Positions 51,495-62,200 of a stretch of DNA of 64,000 nt are shown piece after piece. The notes under the pieces were generated by a model. That model had not been told where the DNA came from. It worked only from the letters and a program-made list of their open reading frames with translations, and ran no database searches. The translations under genes and the position numbers were made by a program. Every line of letters starts with the position of its first letter. The first letter of the stretch is position 1. Source of the DNA: Globomyces pollinis-pini. Its lineage: Eukaryota > Chytridiomycota > Chytridiomycetes > Rhizophydiales > Globomycetaceae. The stretch covers positions 1 to 64,000 of the forward strand of contig MU621104.1 in the NCBI GenBank assembly GCA_025399215.1, in the 5' to 3' direction.

Positions 51495-53047
51495 ACTTCA
51501 ATTGTTTGTATTATAGGAATCCTGGCAGATTGTAACTCCAGTGTATCTTGATTGTACTCCTTTTTAAAAATTGGGTCGAAACCTCAAGATTATTCCATGT
51601 TCTGGTTTGGACCAAAAAGCCACGACAGAGTACATGCTGACTCAGATTCTGTCAATGTTCATTTGGACATCTAAAAAATAAAATTCGAATGGTAGGGTTG
51701 GATCGAATCTAATATTCGACAATCGAATACTAATATTAGATTCGATTCAGTTGAGGTGTCGAATCTAATTCTAATTCTAATATTAGAATTAGATAACCCT
51801 AAAAAAATATATCTGACGAATCATTTTGTAAGGAATGGGGTAACCCTAACCCTAGGTATTAGATTCGATTTTTCGAATACTTTCGAATCGAATCGAATAT
51901 TCGACCAACTTGAGACGTCGAATCTAATTCTAATTCTAATATTCGAAAAATCGAATCTAATACTAATATTAGATTAGATTAGATTCGATTTTGACATCGA
52001 ATACTAATATTCGAGCCAACCCTATCGAATGGTAAATGTTACTGGATTTAGATTCAGTTTTCACAATTCATAAAGATTGCCATGGTTAACTGAACTAAGT
52101 TTGACAACTCGTTTCAGTTTGGTCAAATGTCCAAATTGTGGTAGATATATATTGTAAGTTGATTTTTGATAACCCATAATCTATACCACATAATAAAACT
52201 TCGCAAGGCCAGGTCCACAAAGGTAGCAATATTTTTAGTAATTGAGGACATAAAAATTCGGATCTAGGGCTGATTTATATGTGGAATGATGATTCGAACT
52301 GCTCAAATTCAGACCAGCAGTTCTTCATCCATTATTTTCATTTTTGTTCTTTAATGGAAAATAAATCCAATCGATCTAATTTGTTGTTTGTCTGTGAATA
52401 ATTCCTTTCGGGTAAAAAGCCATGACAGAGTCCTTGGTGACTCATTTCCTGTGAACATTGATTTCGATAAGAAATTCAACTTACTTTCAATTTGAATTGT
52501 GAGTTTTTTATGGATGGTATCGGGAAATATGAGATATAATCAATACCGATGAGTACAATCTTTTAGGATACAATAAACGATGAGTATTTAACGGCAACGT
52601 GTCCAATATTATTGTATAATTTTAAAGTATGAATTCTATTCCATTAGTTCAAGCACTCTTTGTATGTAAATTATTATAGAAAAACAGGAAAGCTTAGATT
52701 GAAAAAGGTAATAAGACTTTATTGAGAATCTGTATCATAAATACAATGGAAATTAGATTTTAACGATAGAAGAGTGTTAGCAGCAGTCACATCACTTTCA
52801 TCAATTTGATGAGAGTTGATACAAAATTGTAATTTGATCATTAGGGTATATGCAAGCTATTGTTAGATTAAATTCGCTACCTCTTCGATTGTTCGTATTC
52901 TTGGTATCTTGGTAGATTGTAATTCCATTGTATGTCGTTTGTACTATTTTTTAAAAATTGTTTAGAAGACGAGCGAAATTCCTTTCGGGACCAAAAAGCC
53001 ACCCGCATCGTCATTCGCTTCCCCTAAACATTTACTTGGACATTTTG
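51495..53047. repeat. Three-copy dispersed repeat
   Basis: Copy A 51495-51670, copy B (partial) 52400-52470, copy C 52880-53047. Shared phrases are CAGATTGTAA.TCCA.TGTAT, TTTTTTAAAAATTG, and (GG)ACCAAAAAGCCA followed by a spacer and CATTTACTTGGACAT-like ends. A and C align over about 170 bases; B keeps only the AAAAAGCCA...GACAGAGT.C part. All are in one orientation. No coding potential or terminal repeats were recognised. Confidence 0.7.
51690..52020. repeat. Satellite-like TTCGAATCTAATTCTAAT block
   Basis: Short words based on TCGAATCTAATTCTAAT and its complement (ATTAGAATTAGATTCGA) recur many times in both orientations, so the block can fold on itself. AACCCTAA-type telomere-like units lie within it (near 51796 and AACCCTAACCCTAGG at 51842). 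Such mixtures are seen in subtelomeric or fragile DNA; here it is internal to the window. Confidence 0.75.
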
Positions 53048-54038
53048 AGTGAATAATCAAACACACGATATTGAATACAGTGATACAATCGATTTGGGTT
53101 GGTTCGTAGTTGGTTCTAAAGATATAAAATGGATTGATTTTGTACAACAATTTTTTGGGTCGTGACATATCATGACTCAAAATAGTTAATGTCTGTGTAC
53201 CAAAGTGTCAAGCGAGTTGTTTGTTCATCAGATACATAATATACAGCTGATCGACTTGGAGGTTTGTGGGCCGAAATAAAGGAACCATCAAAACTAGGAT
53301 CCAAAATATTAAATAGTTTTGAAATGCCACTCTACTTTTATACCAACGTCCAACGGTGAAGTGGCAACCACATGTCTAATTTGGAGAGGTTATCACACAT
53401 TACTTAACAATGTGTGAATGTTATTATAGTTTCCGTTAGACTATGAGGGCTTTGATGATCTTTGTTTTTATTGAGCATTGTCCACGTCAACCATGCGAGC
53501 ACAATCGATCAATAAAAAATTCTCATAGGTACATGGCATTTAAGTAGAGATATAGAAAGGAAGAATCGAGATACTTAAAAAACCCATATTGGTAGAACAA
53601 ACACTGATGGTGCCAGATCAACCAACCGATCGAGTGGCATTGAATTTTTAGGTTATCATATCACAAGTTTTCTATGATTTTGTCCAATGCTTTGCTTGGC
53701 AATGGGCAACTAATAATTCACATTCAACTCTTAATGTACGTTACTGATATTAGCATTATCAATATTATCACTCTACTACCTCATATTAGTAAAAGCAAAC
53801 CAATTATTTGCTAATTTTTATTAGTTAGGAGTGCTATACGTATCAATGGTTTGGTTATAGACGATGGACAAAAATGGAAGGCTTTAACTGGAAAAGTCTT
53901 ACTAAACGACACTAAAGGGACTGGTGATGACTGAAGGCACCACAATGTAAGGAACCAATAGATATCGCCTTCAATTACTTCTGTGTATTGCCATCAATTA
54001 GTTCTGGGGGGTCCCACAATGATGATTCAAACACTCGG

Positions 54039-55502
54039 ATGACTCATTCAAAATCCTTAATTTATAGTATAAAATCAGACTGGTGCATTCCTAAACTTAT
54101 GCCTTCAAATACCAACTATTCAATATTTGATTTTCCAACCGAATTACAATCATTGATTTTCTGTCACCTGAACATTGTGGAGTACTTGAACCTACGCATG
54201 TCCAGTGTCCATGCTCTACTACCAAAGATTGCATCTGTTACATGGGAAAGTTATGTAAATTCCGTTCTCAGGATTCGGAATTCAAAATGGAAATATGTAA
54301 AGGATATTCAATGCTCAAAATATCTGCAACCACACCTTGAATTCATGGATCACTATAGACTTGGATTTATGATTGAAAATTCTCAAACGTTGGACTTGAG
54401 AAAACTAGAGAAACGAAATTATCTCACTCCGCCAATTAAACAACAGTTGTTTGAGCATTCTATTCGGCAAAACGATTTTGATATGTTTTTTGACTTGGTT
54501 ATGGATCCTTTTATCGACAAGACCAATTCTGACAACCTTGCAATTAAAATGGCAATGACTATAGGCAATGTAGAAATGTGTCGCTTGATTCTGTTTGATC
54601 CAGATGTCAACCCGACTGATGCAATCGAAATGATTGACCCTAAAAGTAATCTAGAATGCATTCAGTTACTTGCAGAAGATCCTCGAACGGATGTAGACAG
54701 ACTTATGGCTTTTCTCATTGAAAATGGACATACTGCGTCTGCATGTGAATTACTTCATACTCAAACATCTTATTTTACCAATGACGATACCGTTTTACGA
54801 TTATCAGTAGCTTACAATGATCCTATGACATTAAGGGTCTGGATAATGTACAACCCTGATAGTGACAGCCAGAATTTAGCCAATCACGCTAGCCGTGCAA
54901 TCTTAGATGCACATTTGGATTGTTTGAATGTAATACTAGAAGATGAAAGAGTATTGAAGCACCATGATCACGAGCTTTTACGATGTGTCGTCAGACGGGG
55001 TGATGTAAATGCTGTAAAAGTGATACTACCATTATCTAATTGTACCCCAAAGCATTACAACGACATGCTTTATTATGCATGTATCAAAGGAAAACTAGAT
55101 GTGATAAAATTGTTATTAGATGATGGTAGAATTGACCCTACTGATGGAAAAACGTTTCGACCTGTCCATGGAGCTATTGTAGGGAATCATATAGATTGTT
55201 TGAAATACCTTTTAGAAGAAAAGGATATGCCAGTGGATAAACCATCGCTTGGTTTGGTTTGCAAATCCGGTAAAGTAGAATGTTTGAAGTTATTACTCTC
55301 TTCAAAGCGTGCCCGTCCATCTTTTGGTGTCAGACTTGCCGCTCTGAATGGACAATTTCAGTGCTTGCAGCTGATTCTCAATGATAAACGTACAGATGTC
55401 CCGTTATATGAACTCAAGTCTATCCTGCAAAGAGTAAATTCTATTGATTGTTGTGATATATTAACAAGATACATCGCCGAACAAACTGTGAATGAACCAT
55501 AA
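54039..55502 (+). CDS. F-box-like ankyrin-repeat protein, copy 1
   Basis: Intronless, about 487 residues from MTHSKSL (a Met 20 codons later, MPSNTNY, is also possible). Residues ~30-65 look like an F-box (IFDFPTELQSLIFCHLNIVEY then LNLRMSS). The rest has degenerate ankyrin-type repeats: GNVEMCRLILFDPDVNPTDA, AHLDCLNVILEDERV, GDVNAVKVILPLSN, GKLDVIKLLLDDGRIDPT and GNHIDCLKYLLEE. Such proteins can recruit substrates to SCF ubiquitin ligases; effector-like roles are known in other systems. Tandem with copy 2, same direction. Confidence 0.75.
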   Translation: MTHSKSLIYSIKSDWCIPKLMPSNTNYSIFDFPTELQSLIFCHLNIVEYLNLRMSSVHALLPKIASVTWESYVNSVLRIRNSKWKYVKDIQCSKYLQPHLEFMDHYRLGFMIENSQTLDLRKLEKRNYLTPPIKQQLFEHSIRQNDFDMFFDLVMDPFIDKTNSDNLAIKMAMTIGNVEMCRLILFDPDVNPTDAIEMIDPKSNLECIQLLAEDPRTDVDRLMAFLIENGHTASACELLHTQTSYFTNDDTVLRLSVAYNDPMTLRVWIMYNPDSDSQNLANHASRAILDAHLDCLNVILEDERVLKHHDHELLRCVVRRGDVNAVKVILPLSNCTPKHYNDMLYYACIKGKLDVIKLLLDDGRIDPTDGKTFRPVHGAIVGNHIDCLKYLLEEKDMPVDKPSLGLVCKSGKVECLKLLLSSKRARPSFGVRLAALNGQFQCLQLILNDKRTDVPLYELKSILQRVNSIDCCDILTRYIAEQTVNEP

Positions 55503-55879
55503 TAAACTTAATGTATATATACCCAATAAACATTTAAATTACAATTGCTGTACCTGTTTGTAAATACTTTAAAACTTTAACGTGTAAAGTTGTTGGATCT
55601 AACAAAACATTGCGATAAACATGCATCAATGACGTTGAGAAAGTCGATTGAATGTGTGAAGACCACAGCAAAATCGGAATAGAAAAATTCTTCAACCAGT
55701 AGCGGAAAGCGACAACCAAAAATCTTTCCCATGATTACATCGGCTTTACCAAATTCATCATGAACAGTTATCCAAATCACTCAAATCATACCATCAATCA
55801 AGTCAACTCCCTAAACAAATCGTCTGACTCATCCAATCGATTTATATAGTCCAACAAATGAATTTGTAAAATACTGGAA
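55503..55879. other. Spacer between ankyrin paralogues
   Basis: 377 bases. A 67-residue minus-strand frame (55577-55780) has no start context or domain and I do not accept it. The spacer should contain the polyadenylation site of copy 1 (AATAAACATTTAAATTA) and the promoter of copy 2. Confidence 0.4.
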
Positions 55880-57271
55880 ATGAATTGGAAAATGAACTTG
55901 TTTGATCTACCCCATGATATAATCTTGATCATTTCCAGTCATATTACCCTAACCGAATATACCCAACTTCGGATTTCCAGTACAAACTGCCATCTGCCCA
56001 ATACAGCACGATTGACTTGGGAAGGATATATGGAATCAATCACAACAATCCGAAATGCAAAATGGAGATATTTAAAGAATTTCCAATATTCAAAATATTT
56101 GGAACCGGATTTAGAGTTCATGGATGATTATCGAATAGGAGTATTAACTCAACATTGTCAATCATTAAATGTAAACAAAGTCTTGTCAGCAGCTTTATCA
56201 CCCTACATCAAACAAATCTTGTTTGAATATTCTATACGATTACTTCATTTTAAACTGTTTTTGGATCTGGTAAATGACCCACAAATAGATCGTGCCTTTC
56301 ATGATAATCTTGCCATAGAAATGGCATTCAAAACCGGAAATTTGGAAATGATTAGAATACTATTACTAGATATCAATGTAAATCCTAATAGAGCTTTGAA
56401 AAGAATTCATCCCCAAAGTGATTTAGATTGTATTCGATTTTTAATCCAACATTATCGTACGAATTTGGATAAATCATTGATATTATTGATTGAAAATGGT
56501 TTTACCGATCTGGCATGTGAATTAATCCAATCGAAAACTTTAACATCTGAAACTAGCGTATATTGGACAGCAGCTTATCATAACAATTGGAAGGTCATGA
56601 AAGCTTGGATAACGCGCAACAATCATGTTTCCCACTACGAATTGTTTATCTATGCGCGAGCTGCTATTTCTCAAGGTCATACAGATGTTTTGGACGTGTT
56701 GCTAAATCATACAGGAATTTTGGATGATTATAGTTTCGAATTGATGAGATGGGTAGCGACTCATCGACATGCTGATGCAATGAAGAAAATATTACCGTTG
56801 GCAAATATCACATCCGAGTCTATCAATGATGTGTTGTATTATGCATGTATGTCTGGTGATCGAGATATAATGATCATGCTGTTGAAGGATAGTAGGATAG
56901 ATAAAACAGATTTGAACACTTTTCGACCAATTCATGGAACCGTTGTTGGAAACCATTTGGATTGCTTGGAATATTTGTTAGTTGATTGTAAATTGGAAGT
57001 GGATCAGAAATCTTTTATTTTGGCTTGCAGGACTGGCAAATTGAATTGTCTTTTGTTATTGCTGGCATATGGAAAAGTGGATCCAAGTTGTGGAGTTAAG
57101 TTTGCTGCTTTGTATGACAACCCTGATTGCTTACAATTGCTTATCGAAGATGAACGTTTTAGTCTCCAATACTATCATGCCAAATCACTATTACATCGTG
57201 TGAGAAAACTTGAATTTTTCCAATCGGTTGATATCTTACAAAAATACATTGACGGATTTGCCAATATCTAA
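55880..57271 (+). CDS. F-box-like ankyrin-repeat protein, copy 2
   Basis: Intronless, 463 residues from MNWKMNLFDLPHDIILIISS, an F-box-like start. It follows copy 1 closely in order: LEFMDDYRIGVLTQHCQSLN, GNLEMIRILLLDINVNP, GHTDVLDVLLNHTG, ADAMKKILPLANIT, VLYYACMSGDRDIMIMLL, then FRPIHGTVVGNHLDCLEYLL. The pair arose by tandem duplication and has since diverged at perhaps half of positions. The repeats lack many ankyrin consensus residues (few TPLH motifs), as in other expanded fungal families. Confidence 0.75.
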   Translation: MNWKMNLFDLPHDIILIISSHITLTEYTQLRISSTNCHLPNTARLTWEGYMESITTIRNAKWRYLKNFQYSKYLEPDLEFMDDYRIGVLTQHCQSLNVNKVLSAALSPYIKQILFEYSIRLLHFKLFLDLVNDPQIDRAFHDNLAIEMAFKTGNLEMIRILLLDINVNPNRALKRIHPQSDLDCIRFLIQHYRTNLDKSLILLIENGFTDLACELIQSKTLTSETSVYWTAAYHNNWKVMKAWITRNNHVSHYELFIYARAAISQGHTDVLDVLLNHTGILDDYSFELMRWVATHRHADAMKKILPLANITSESINDVLYYACMSGDRDIMIMLLKDSRIDKTDLNTFRPIHGTVVGNHLDCLEYLLVDCKLEVDQKSFILACRTGKLNCLLLLLAYGKVDPSCGVKFAALYDNPDCLQLLIEDERFSLQYYHAKSLLHRVRKLEFFQSVDILQKYIDGFANI

Positions 57272-57314
57272 TTATATATTCAAATATCAATATAAACAAT
57301 AGGCTTTATTCAAA

Positions 57315-58748
57315 TTATAGTTTGCTGCTATTATCCCTTAACACTCGTTGAACTTCTTGACGATAATCATACCGAGCTCCTTTGAACATAATGGGTAGTG
57401 TGCCATATTTGGCCACCAGCTCTTTGATTTCAAGCTCCTTTTCCAGAATCTCATTGACGTTCTTTGATGTGGCTCTCTGTAATTGCATTTGACCTATATT
57501 GTTAGGGTATGGTGTTTACCTAGACGTGTAGATGCTTCCAAAATTTCCGTAGTTCTAGGGATATGTAATCTTTCATAGAGTCTTGCAACTTTATTCAGAT
57601 TACTCTTTTGAAATGTGGATTGAGCAGTTGGTTTACATAATTCCTGTAAAAGTAAGGATAAAATTCCTAGATATTAGCTCAGCGTTACGATTTACCAACA
57701 TCTTCGATAGCCATCATTGCCCCTTGACCAATGTATGGAACAGGTGGGTGAGCAGCATCACCTAGTAGGAACACGGATGGGTTATTAAGTGGAGAATGCC
57801 AAACAGGGATAGGTTCTCTGGCTCTTAGCCCAACACGCAATACAGAATCTGCATGTGCAAGGGGATCAGTAAACATTGGATGCCATCCATCTTGAATCAA
57901 AGTATTTCTTAACTGGTCACATTCTACCTTTGCTTCTTCAACGGTCAAAGGTTTCCAAGTCTCTGGTTTTTCATCCATAGGAAAGAATATCTGGAAAATA
58001 ATTTCTTTATCGTTTGCTGGGTAGTAGCATGCATGAGCATTTGTAGTCAGAGAGGAAGGAAAACAAATGCCATCAATTGGAGACTGTGCAGCAATTGGAG
58101 CTAGATAGAGTTAGGAAAAAATATCATACCAGCACCCATTAAGCAAGTGATTCCGGTATATTTTGGTTCAATATCTTCTTTTCCACCACCAAAGAGAGAT
58201 CCTCTGATAGCGGACTTTACACCATCACAACCAAAGAGCAGATCAGTGGTATAAACTTTGTTATTAGACAGTTGAAGCTCAACAGTTCCATTTGAAAGAT
58301 GTTTTACTGCATTGATTCTAGTATTCATGAAAATTTGAATGCCAGCATTTAAGCAAGCATCAGTCAGAGCTTTCTGCAACAACCAACGTCTAATACCCAT
58401 GGAGGATAGTTCCGATTCTTGCTGATGATTTTTCCATTCTACCATCGCACTAGAATTAATGAATAAAGATTACGATTCTTTTCCAACAGCAATCACGGTT
58501 CCATCATGTCGCATCCACTTTCTTAAGCGATAAGGTCTACCATATGCTCGTATAGTTTTTAACAAATCAGGGGAAATATCTTTGATAATTTGCAGACCAT
58601 TTGGATATAAACCTATAGCCCCTCCAACTCCTTCACCAAATTCTGGAGCCTGTTCAAAAACCACAGGGTTTAAACCCATTTTCTTGAGTGACAAAGCAAG
58701 CAAGAGACCAGCAACTCCAGCTCCGGAAACAACAACTTTTGGGTCCAT
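57315..58748 (-). CDS. FAD-dependent monooxygenase
   Basis: Multi-exon gene starting MDPKVVVSGAGVAGLLLALSL, with the GxGxxG dinucleotide site at residues 9-14, then VFEQAPEFGEGVGGAIGLYPNG, the second-half FAD motif FLLGDAAHPPVPYIGQGAMMAIEDVG, and a C-terminus ending KYGTLPIMFKGARYDYRQEVQ after a 26-nt intron. This is the salicylate hydroxylase/zeaxanthin epoxidase-like class, which uses NAD(P)H and oxygen to hydroxylate or epoxidise small molecules. A plausible role is catabolism of aromatic compounds. No neighbour suggests a pathway. Confidence 0.86.
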
Positions 58749-60065
58749 AATGAAAATGAAGAAGAAAAGGGAAATGGAGGGCTTTTAAATGAATTAATGA
58801 GATCAATGATCTCCCAAACACATGGTTCTGTGCCACGAGCATGACAGTGTGTACTGGGTAGGAATAAGACTGAATCATCCCTGATGAATATTTATACATC
58901 GCGTCAACTACGTTACTGCTTCAATTGTTGATATTGGTCTTGTTGGTGTAGTTTGGTCCAGTTTAACGAAAACCCTGTTTGCTGTGTTTGAGGGTCCTCT
59001 GTCACCTGATTACTTTTTCTGGTTCGTAATTACTAGAACCAGGTGTTCAGTTGCATCCACTTGATGGTGATTGTTTGTTCCTTTGGGCAGTTCCTATGAC
59101 CTTCAAAGAGTTGCTATCTTCCTTATCGGGCCCCTTGTTTAATTGCTCTCAATCCTTATCAATGTCGCACACAGTCACATGATGCTCATTTCATTTTCAT
59201 TTCTTTGTGTGGAGTTGAAACCTTTCTCTCTCATCATCTTCCCTTTCGATTCTCCGTTTTTTTCCTGAGTTGTTATGTAATATACAATCCAATTATGAAT
59301 GAATAATAACCACCTAAATCTGTGTGTGGTTCTCTTGTTTTTCGTGTTTTTTATTAGAACCTGATTTTCAATGTTCGATTGGATTGATAACCAGTAATCA
59401 GTCACTAAATTAGACATTATCAGTTGTAAAAGTCTGAACATCATTAATCAATCCATTCGTTTGGGTTCCCTTGACAAATCCAATTATGAATTATCACAAT
59501 CATATTTCACCACTATCAGATTGTCTCATTTGGGAAATCAACGGCCAATCATACTATTTGAGACAAACTTACACTAAAATTGGCGTTTCTAATCTTCATT
59601 TTCTTCATCTAGTATGAAACCAGATTACCACGTACATGCCACTGGTTTAAATGATCAATCAAAACTAAAATATACAAAAATATGATTTCTAAGATTGTTT
59701 CGAGTTTTCCATAATTAATCTAGAATGAACAACTCAAAACTTTATCATTCAACAAATCCATCTTGTTCAGGAATTTTAAGTAAATGTGTTCAACTCTGTA
59801 GTGGAGAAGTAAGCGTATTTGTAATCTCGGAAGGCTTTGATTGATTTATACTCTGTGAATATTTCGCGCCTGATGTTTCTAAAAATCTTCTTATTGAGCA
59901 ACTTAATTGACTATCCCAAGACCAAAGTCCGCGTTGCAGTGTGTGTTTTGGGATTAAAACATGTACAATGAAATTTACACTTTTCAACTGAATAGAATCA
60001 AAACCAAAAAGGTCTCTAACAGTATATCCAAAAAAAAAAAAATTCTTTCAAAATAATTGAATTCC
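58749..60065. other. 1.3-kb intergenic, no gene recognised
   Basis: Open frames at 59175-59444 and 59790-59987 (both minus) are short, without family features or clear starts. The stretch contains the promoters of the FAD monooxygenase (left) and of the RNase H-like gene (right). No tRNA or repeat is visible. Confidence 0.4.
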
Positions 60066-60994
60066 ATGTCTAAAGAATTTGATTTGATTTTGAATTTTGA
60101 TGGCCATAAAACACCTAAAGAGGCTATGTGTGCTGCTGTAATCAGTAGTCGAGATGGTAAAATAATGTGGATTGACCGTGCAATTATTGGAACCGTCTCT
60201 ACATCAAACGCAGCAGAATATTGTGGATTAATCAACGGACTGCGAAGAATTAAAAGAGAGCTTGCTGGAAACATTTTTACTGACCAAATCAATCTTATTG
60301 TTGTTGGTGATAGTGAACTTGTAATAAGCAACTCAATGGGTCGTATCAAGTTGAAAACAAAATACTTTCTGTATATAATGTAATTGCTAGACGTCTTGCT
60401 GGACAATTCAAGAGTGTGAAATATCATCATGTTCACCGTGACCAAAACCAAGTAGCAGATAAAGAATCACGTCTGGCTAACTTTTCGATGATATGTCAAT
60501 CGTACTATTACCCCAACATGGTCAGTTATACAACAGTCAAGATTGGTGGTAAAGAAATTAATGCTACAAATGATATTCTCGCATCATTTAGGGGACAATA
60601 TGTCATGATTGATCACCGAGTTTATCAATCTTTGTTCAAGAAAAAGGCTTTAGAAGATCCATCTCCATTGTCCTTTGTTTCAACGAAAGGGTCAACTTGC
60701 ACCGTCCTTGGAGTATTGAGAGATGTTAAGCTTCAGGTTCGTTTGGGTGGATATCGTAATGGTAAGTTCTGTATTTTAATGGTAGCCCAATGTAATCAAG
60801 TCTTTGTAGTAGAGAACCTTCCTGTACCAATTCATTTGGCATTTGATAGGTTGGAACTAGGAGAAGATATGAATCTTTTTCAATTCGTGTTTAATGGGGA
60901 AAACAAACTAACCGTTGATGCATTTTCGAGTGACTATCAAAACCATCCGTACTGGCACTCTGATGTCATTAGTATAGGAGCAAGTTGGCAATAA
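60066..60994 (+). pseudogene. RNase H-like protein gene with a frameshift
   Basis: Reads MSKEFDLILNFDGHKTPKEA, then STSNAAEYCGLINGL and VVGDSELVI; after a one-base shift near 60321-60330 it continues QLNGSYQVENKILSVYNVIA, FKSVKYHHVHRDQNQVADKES. All four RNase H acids are present (Asp of FDG, Glu of AAEY, Asp of GDSE, Asp of VADK). A second ~150-residue part of unknown fold follows to 60994 (ILASFRGQYVMIDHRVY...). The C-terminal half is well preserved, so the shift may be recent, a sequencing error, or recoded. A spliced alternative using a 41-nt interval skips the conserved NGSYQVEN block and is less likely. Confidence 0.65.
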
Positions 60995-61324
60995 ACATTT
61001 TGCAGTTCGTACCATTATAACACAATTGTTAACGTTGCATTCTTTTCACAGTTACAGTGTACACTGGAAACCAATCAATCTGATTGATTTGGTAGAATAT
61101 ATCATAATTTCATGTTCAACATGCTTTGACGTTGCGCTTCTGATCGAACTGTCTTCTTTTGGGTCTTCTGAACTCTTTCAAAATCCCCTTTCCTCCATAA
61201 TATTTGAACCTACCTTTCTTACTATGTCTATTTAATATCTTTCTTTCCAAATTTCACTTCACTACCCACATTTCATTTGTTTTCTTTTTCCTCAACCAAA
61301 CCAAATCAAAAAAGAAAACTTTAC

Positions 61325-61930
61325 ATGGAAGAATTGCCTTTCTTCAATGAGGAATTCATTGATATGGAAATGGACATAAAATCTGAATTCATCATCACAA
61401 AAGTCAACTCCATTCCATTAGCAAACACTCCATTTATAGCACCTTATGTCCCGGTTAACCTTTTAGTCTGTGAAGCAGCAATCAAATTTGCAAATATTCA
61501 ATCTATAGATACTCTAGTAGACTTGGGTTGCGGTGATGCTAGAATACTAGCCATGGCCTTAGAATCAATTCCTAGTCCTAAACATGTTATTGGAGTTGAA
61601 TATGACGAACTATTAGTTGCACATTGCCAAGCAAAGCACCCAGCCATGGAAATTATACATGCAGACATGTTCACAATTGATTTAGATAGTCTAAATGCAT
61701 CTGTAGCAATATTATACTTACTACCAACTGGACTTGGCAAGTTATCCACTCTTCTCTTTAAATGGTTAAACACTCATGTAGATAGAAGAGTCATTACAAT
61801 CGGATATGGTATCCCAAATTGGATTGCCTCAAATACTCTTGATGTTCCAATGAGTGAAGGTGGATTCATGGGTGGTTCTGAAAATGATTTGCAGACTATT
61901 TTTTATTATACTGCTGAAAGCTGTAAATAA
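61325..61930 (+). CDS. FAM173/ATPSCKMT-like methyltransferase
   Basis: 201 residues, single exon, from MEELPFFNEEFIDM. The block PFIAPYVPVNLLVCEAAIKFA precedes the SAM motif LVDLGCGDARILAMAL and the acidic turn VIGVEYDELLVAHC; then HADMFTIDLDSLNASVAILYLLPTGL. This matches the FAM173 class, whose members trimethylate lysine in mitochondrial proteins (ATP synthase c subunit, ADP/ATP carrier). No mitochondrial presequence or membrane helix is evident here, so a cytosolic relative is possible. Confidence 0.75.
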   Translation: MEELPFFNEEFIDMEMDIKSEFIITKVNSIPLANTPFIAPYVPVNLLVCEAAIKFANIQSIDTLVDLGCGDARILAMALESIPSPKHVIGVEYDELLVAHCQAKHPAMEIIHADMFTIDLDSLNASVAILYLLPTGLGKLSTLLFKWLNTHVDRRVITIGYGIPNWIASNTLDVPMSEGGFMGGSENDLQTIFYYTAESCK

Positions 61931-62200
61931 ACGATTAGAATATTTCATATTATCATAGAGATTACATATCTGGTCCACATTTTCCTTTTTAGACCAAGGT
62001 GTACCTTTTTTATGGTCACTCTAACCTGCCATTAAATCTGGACAATCGTGGTTGTCAAAAGAGTCGACAAAGTCGAAAATGATCAATTGAGAGAACTATC
62101 GAAATGAAATATACCGTGTTTTAGAACACAGTAGAGTTTTGGTAGACTGAACAGAGCATGATGTCAAAACAGAATCGTATCAATAAAAAAATTAAATTTA
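61931..62200. other. Convergent 3' spacer
   Basis: 270 bases between two convergent genes. No coding exon or RNA gene recognised. Confidence 0.4.

Larger units (their letters stand above)
51147..53987. repeat. 2.8-kb gene-free repeat field
   Basis: No acceptable coding exon. It contains three copies of a dispersed repeat (51495-51670, 52400-52470, 52880-53047), an AT-rich satellite-like block with telomere-like units (51690-52020), and a perfect 8-bp hairpin (CACACATT...AATGTGTG, 53394-53416). From about 53050 to 53980 I see nothing further. It separates the FAR1-type gene from the ankyrin pair. Confidence 0.7.

Noticed and set aside
51690..52020. CRISPR array
   Set aside because: Repeats are short, irregular and in both orientations without unique spacers, and the genome is eukaryotic.
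55577..55780. 67-residue minus frame between the ankyrin genes
   Set aside because: No family similarity, and it overlaps the expected promoter of the second ankyrin gene.
59175..59444. 89-residue minus frame
   Set aside because: No start context, no domain, composition like non-coding AT-rich DNA.
60362..60402. A GT-AG intron to explain the RNase H frame change
   Set aside because: It would remove the conserved NGSYQVEN...NVIA segment that reads perfectly in the second frame; a one-base shift upstream fits better.
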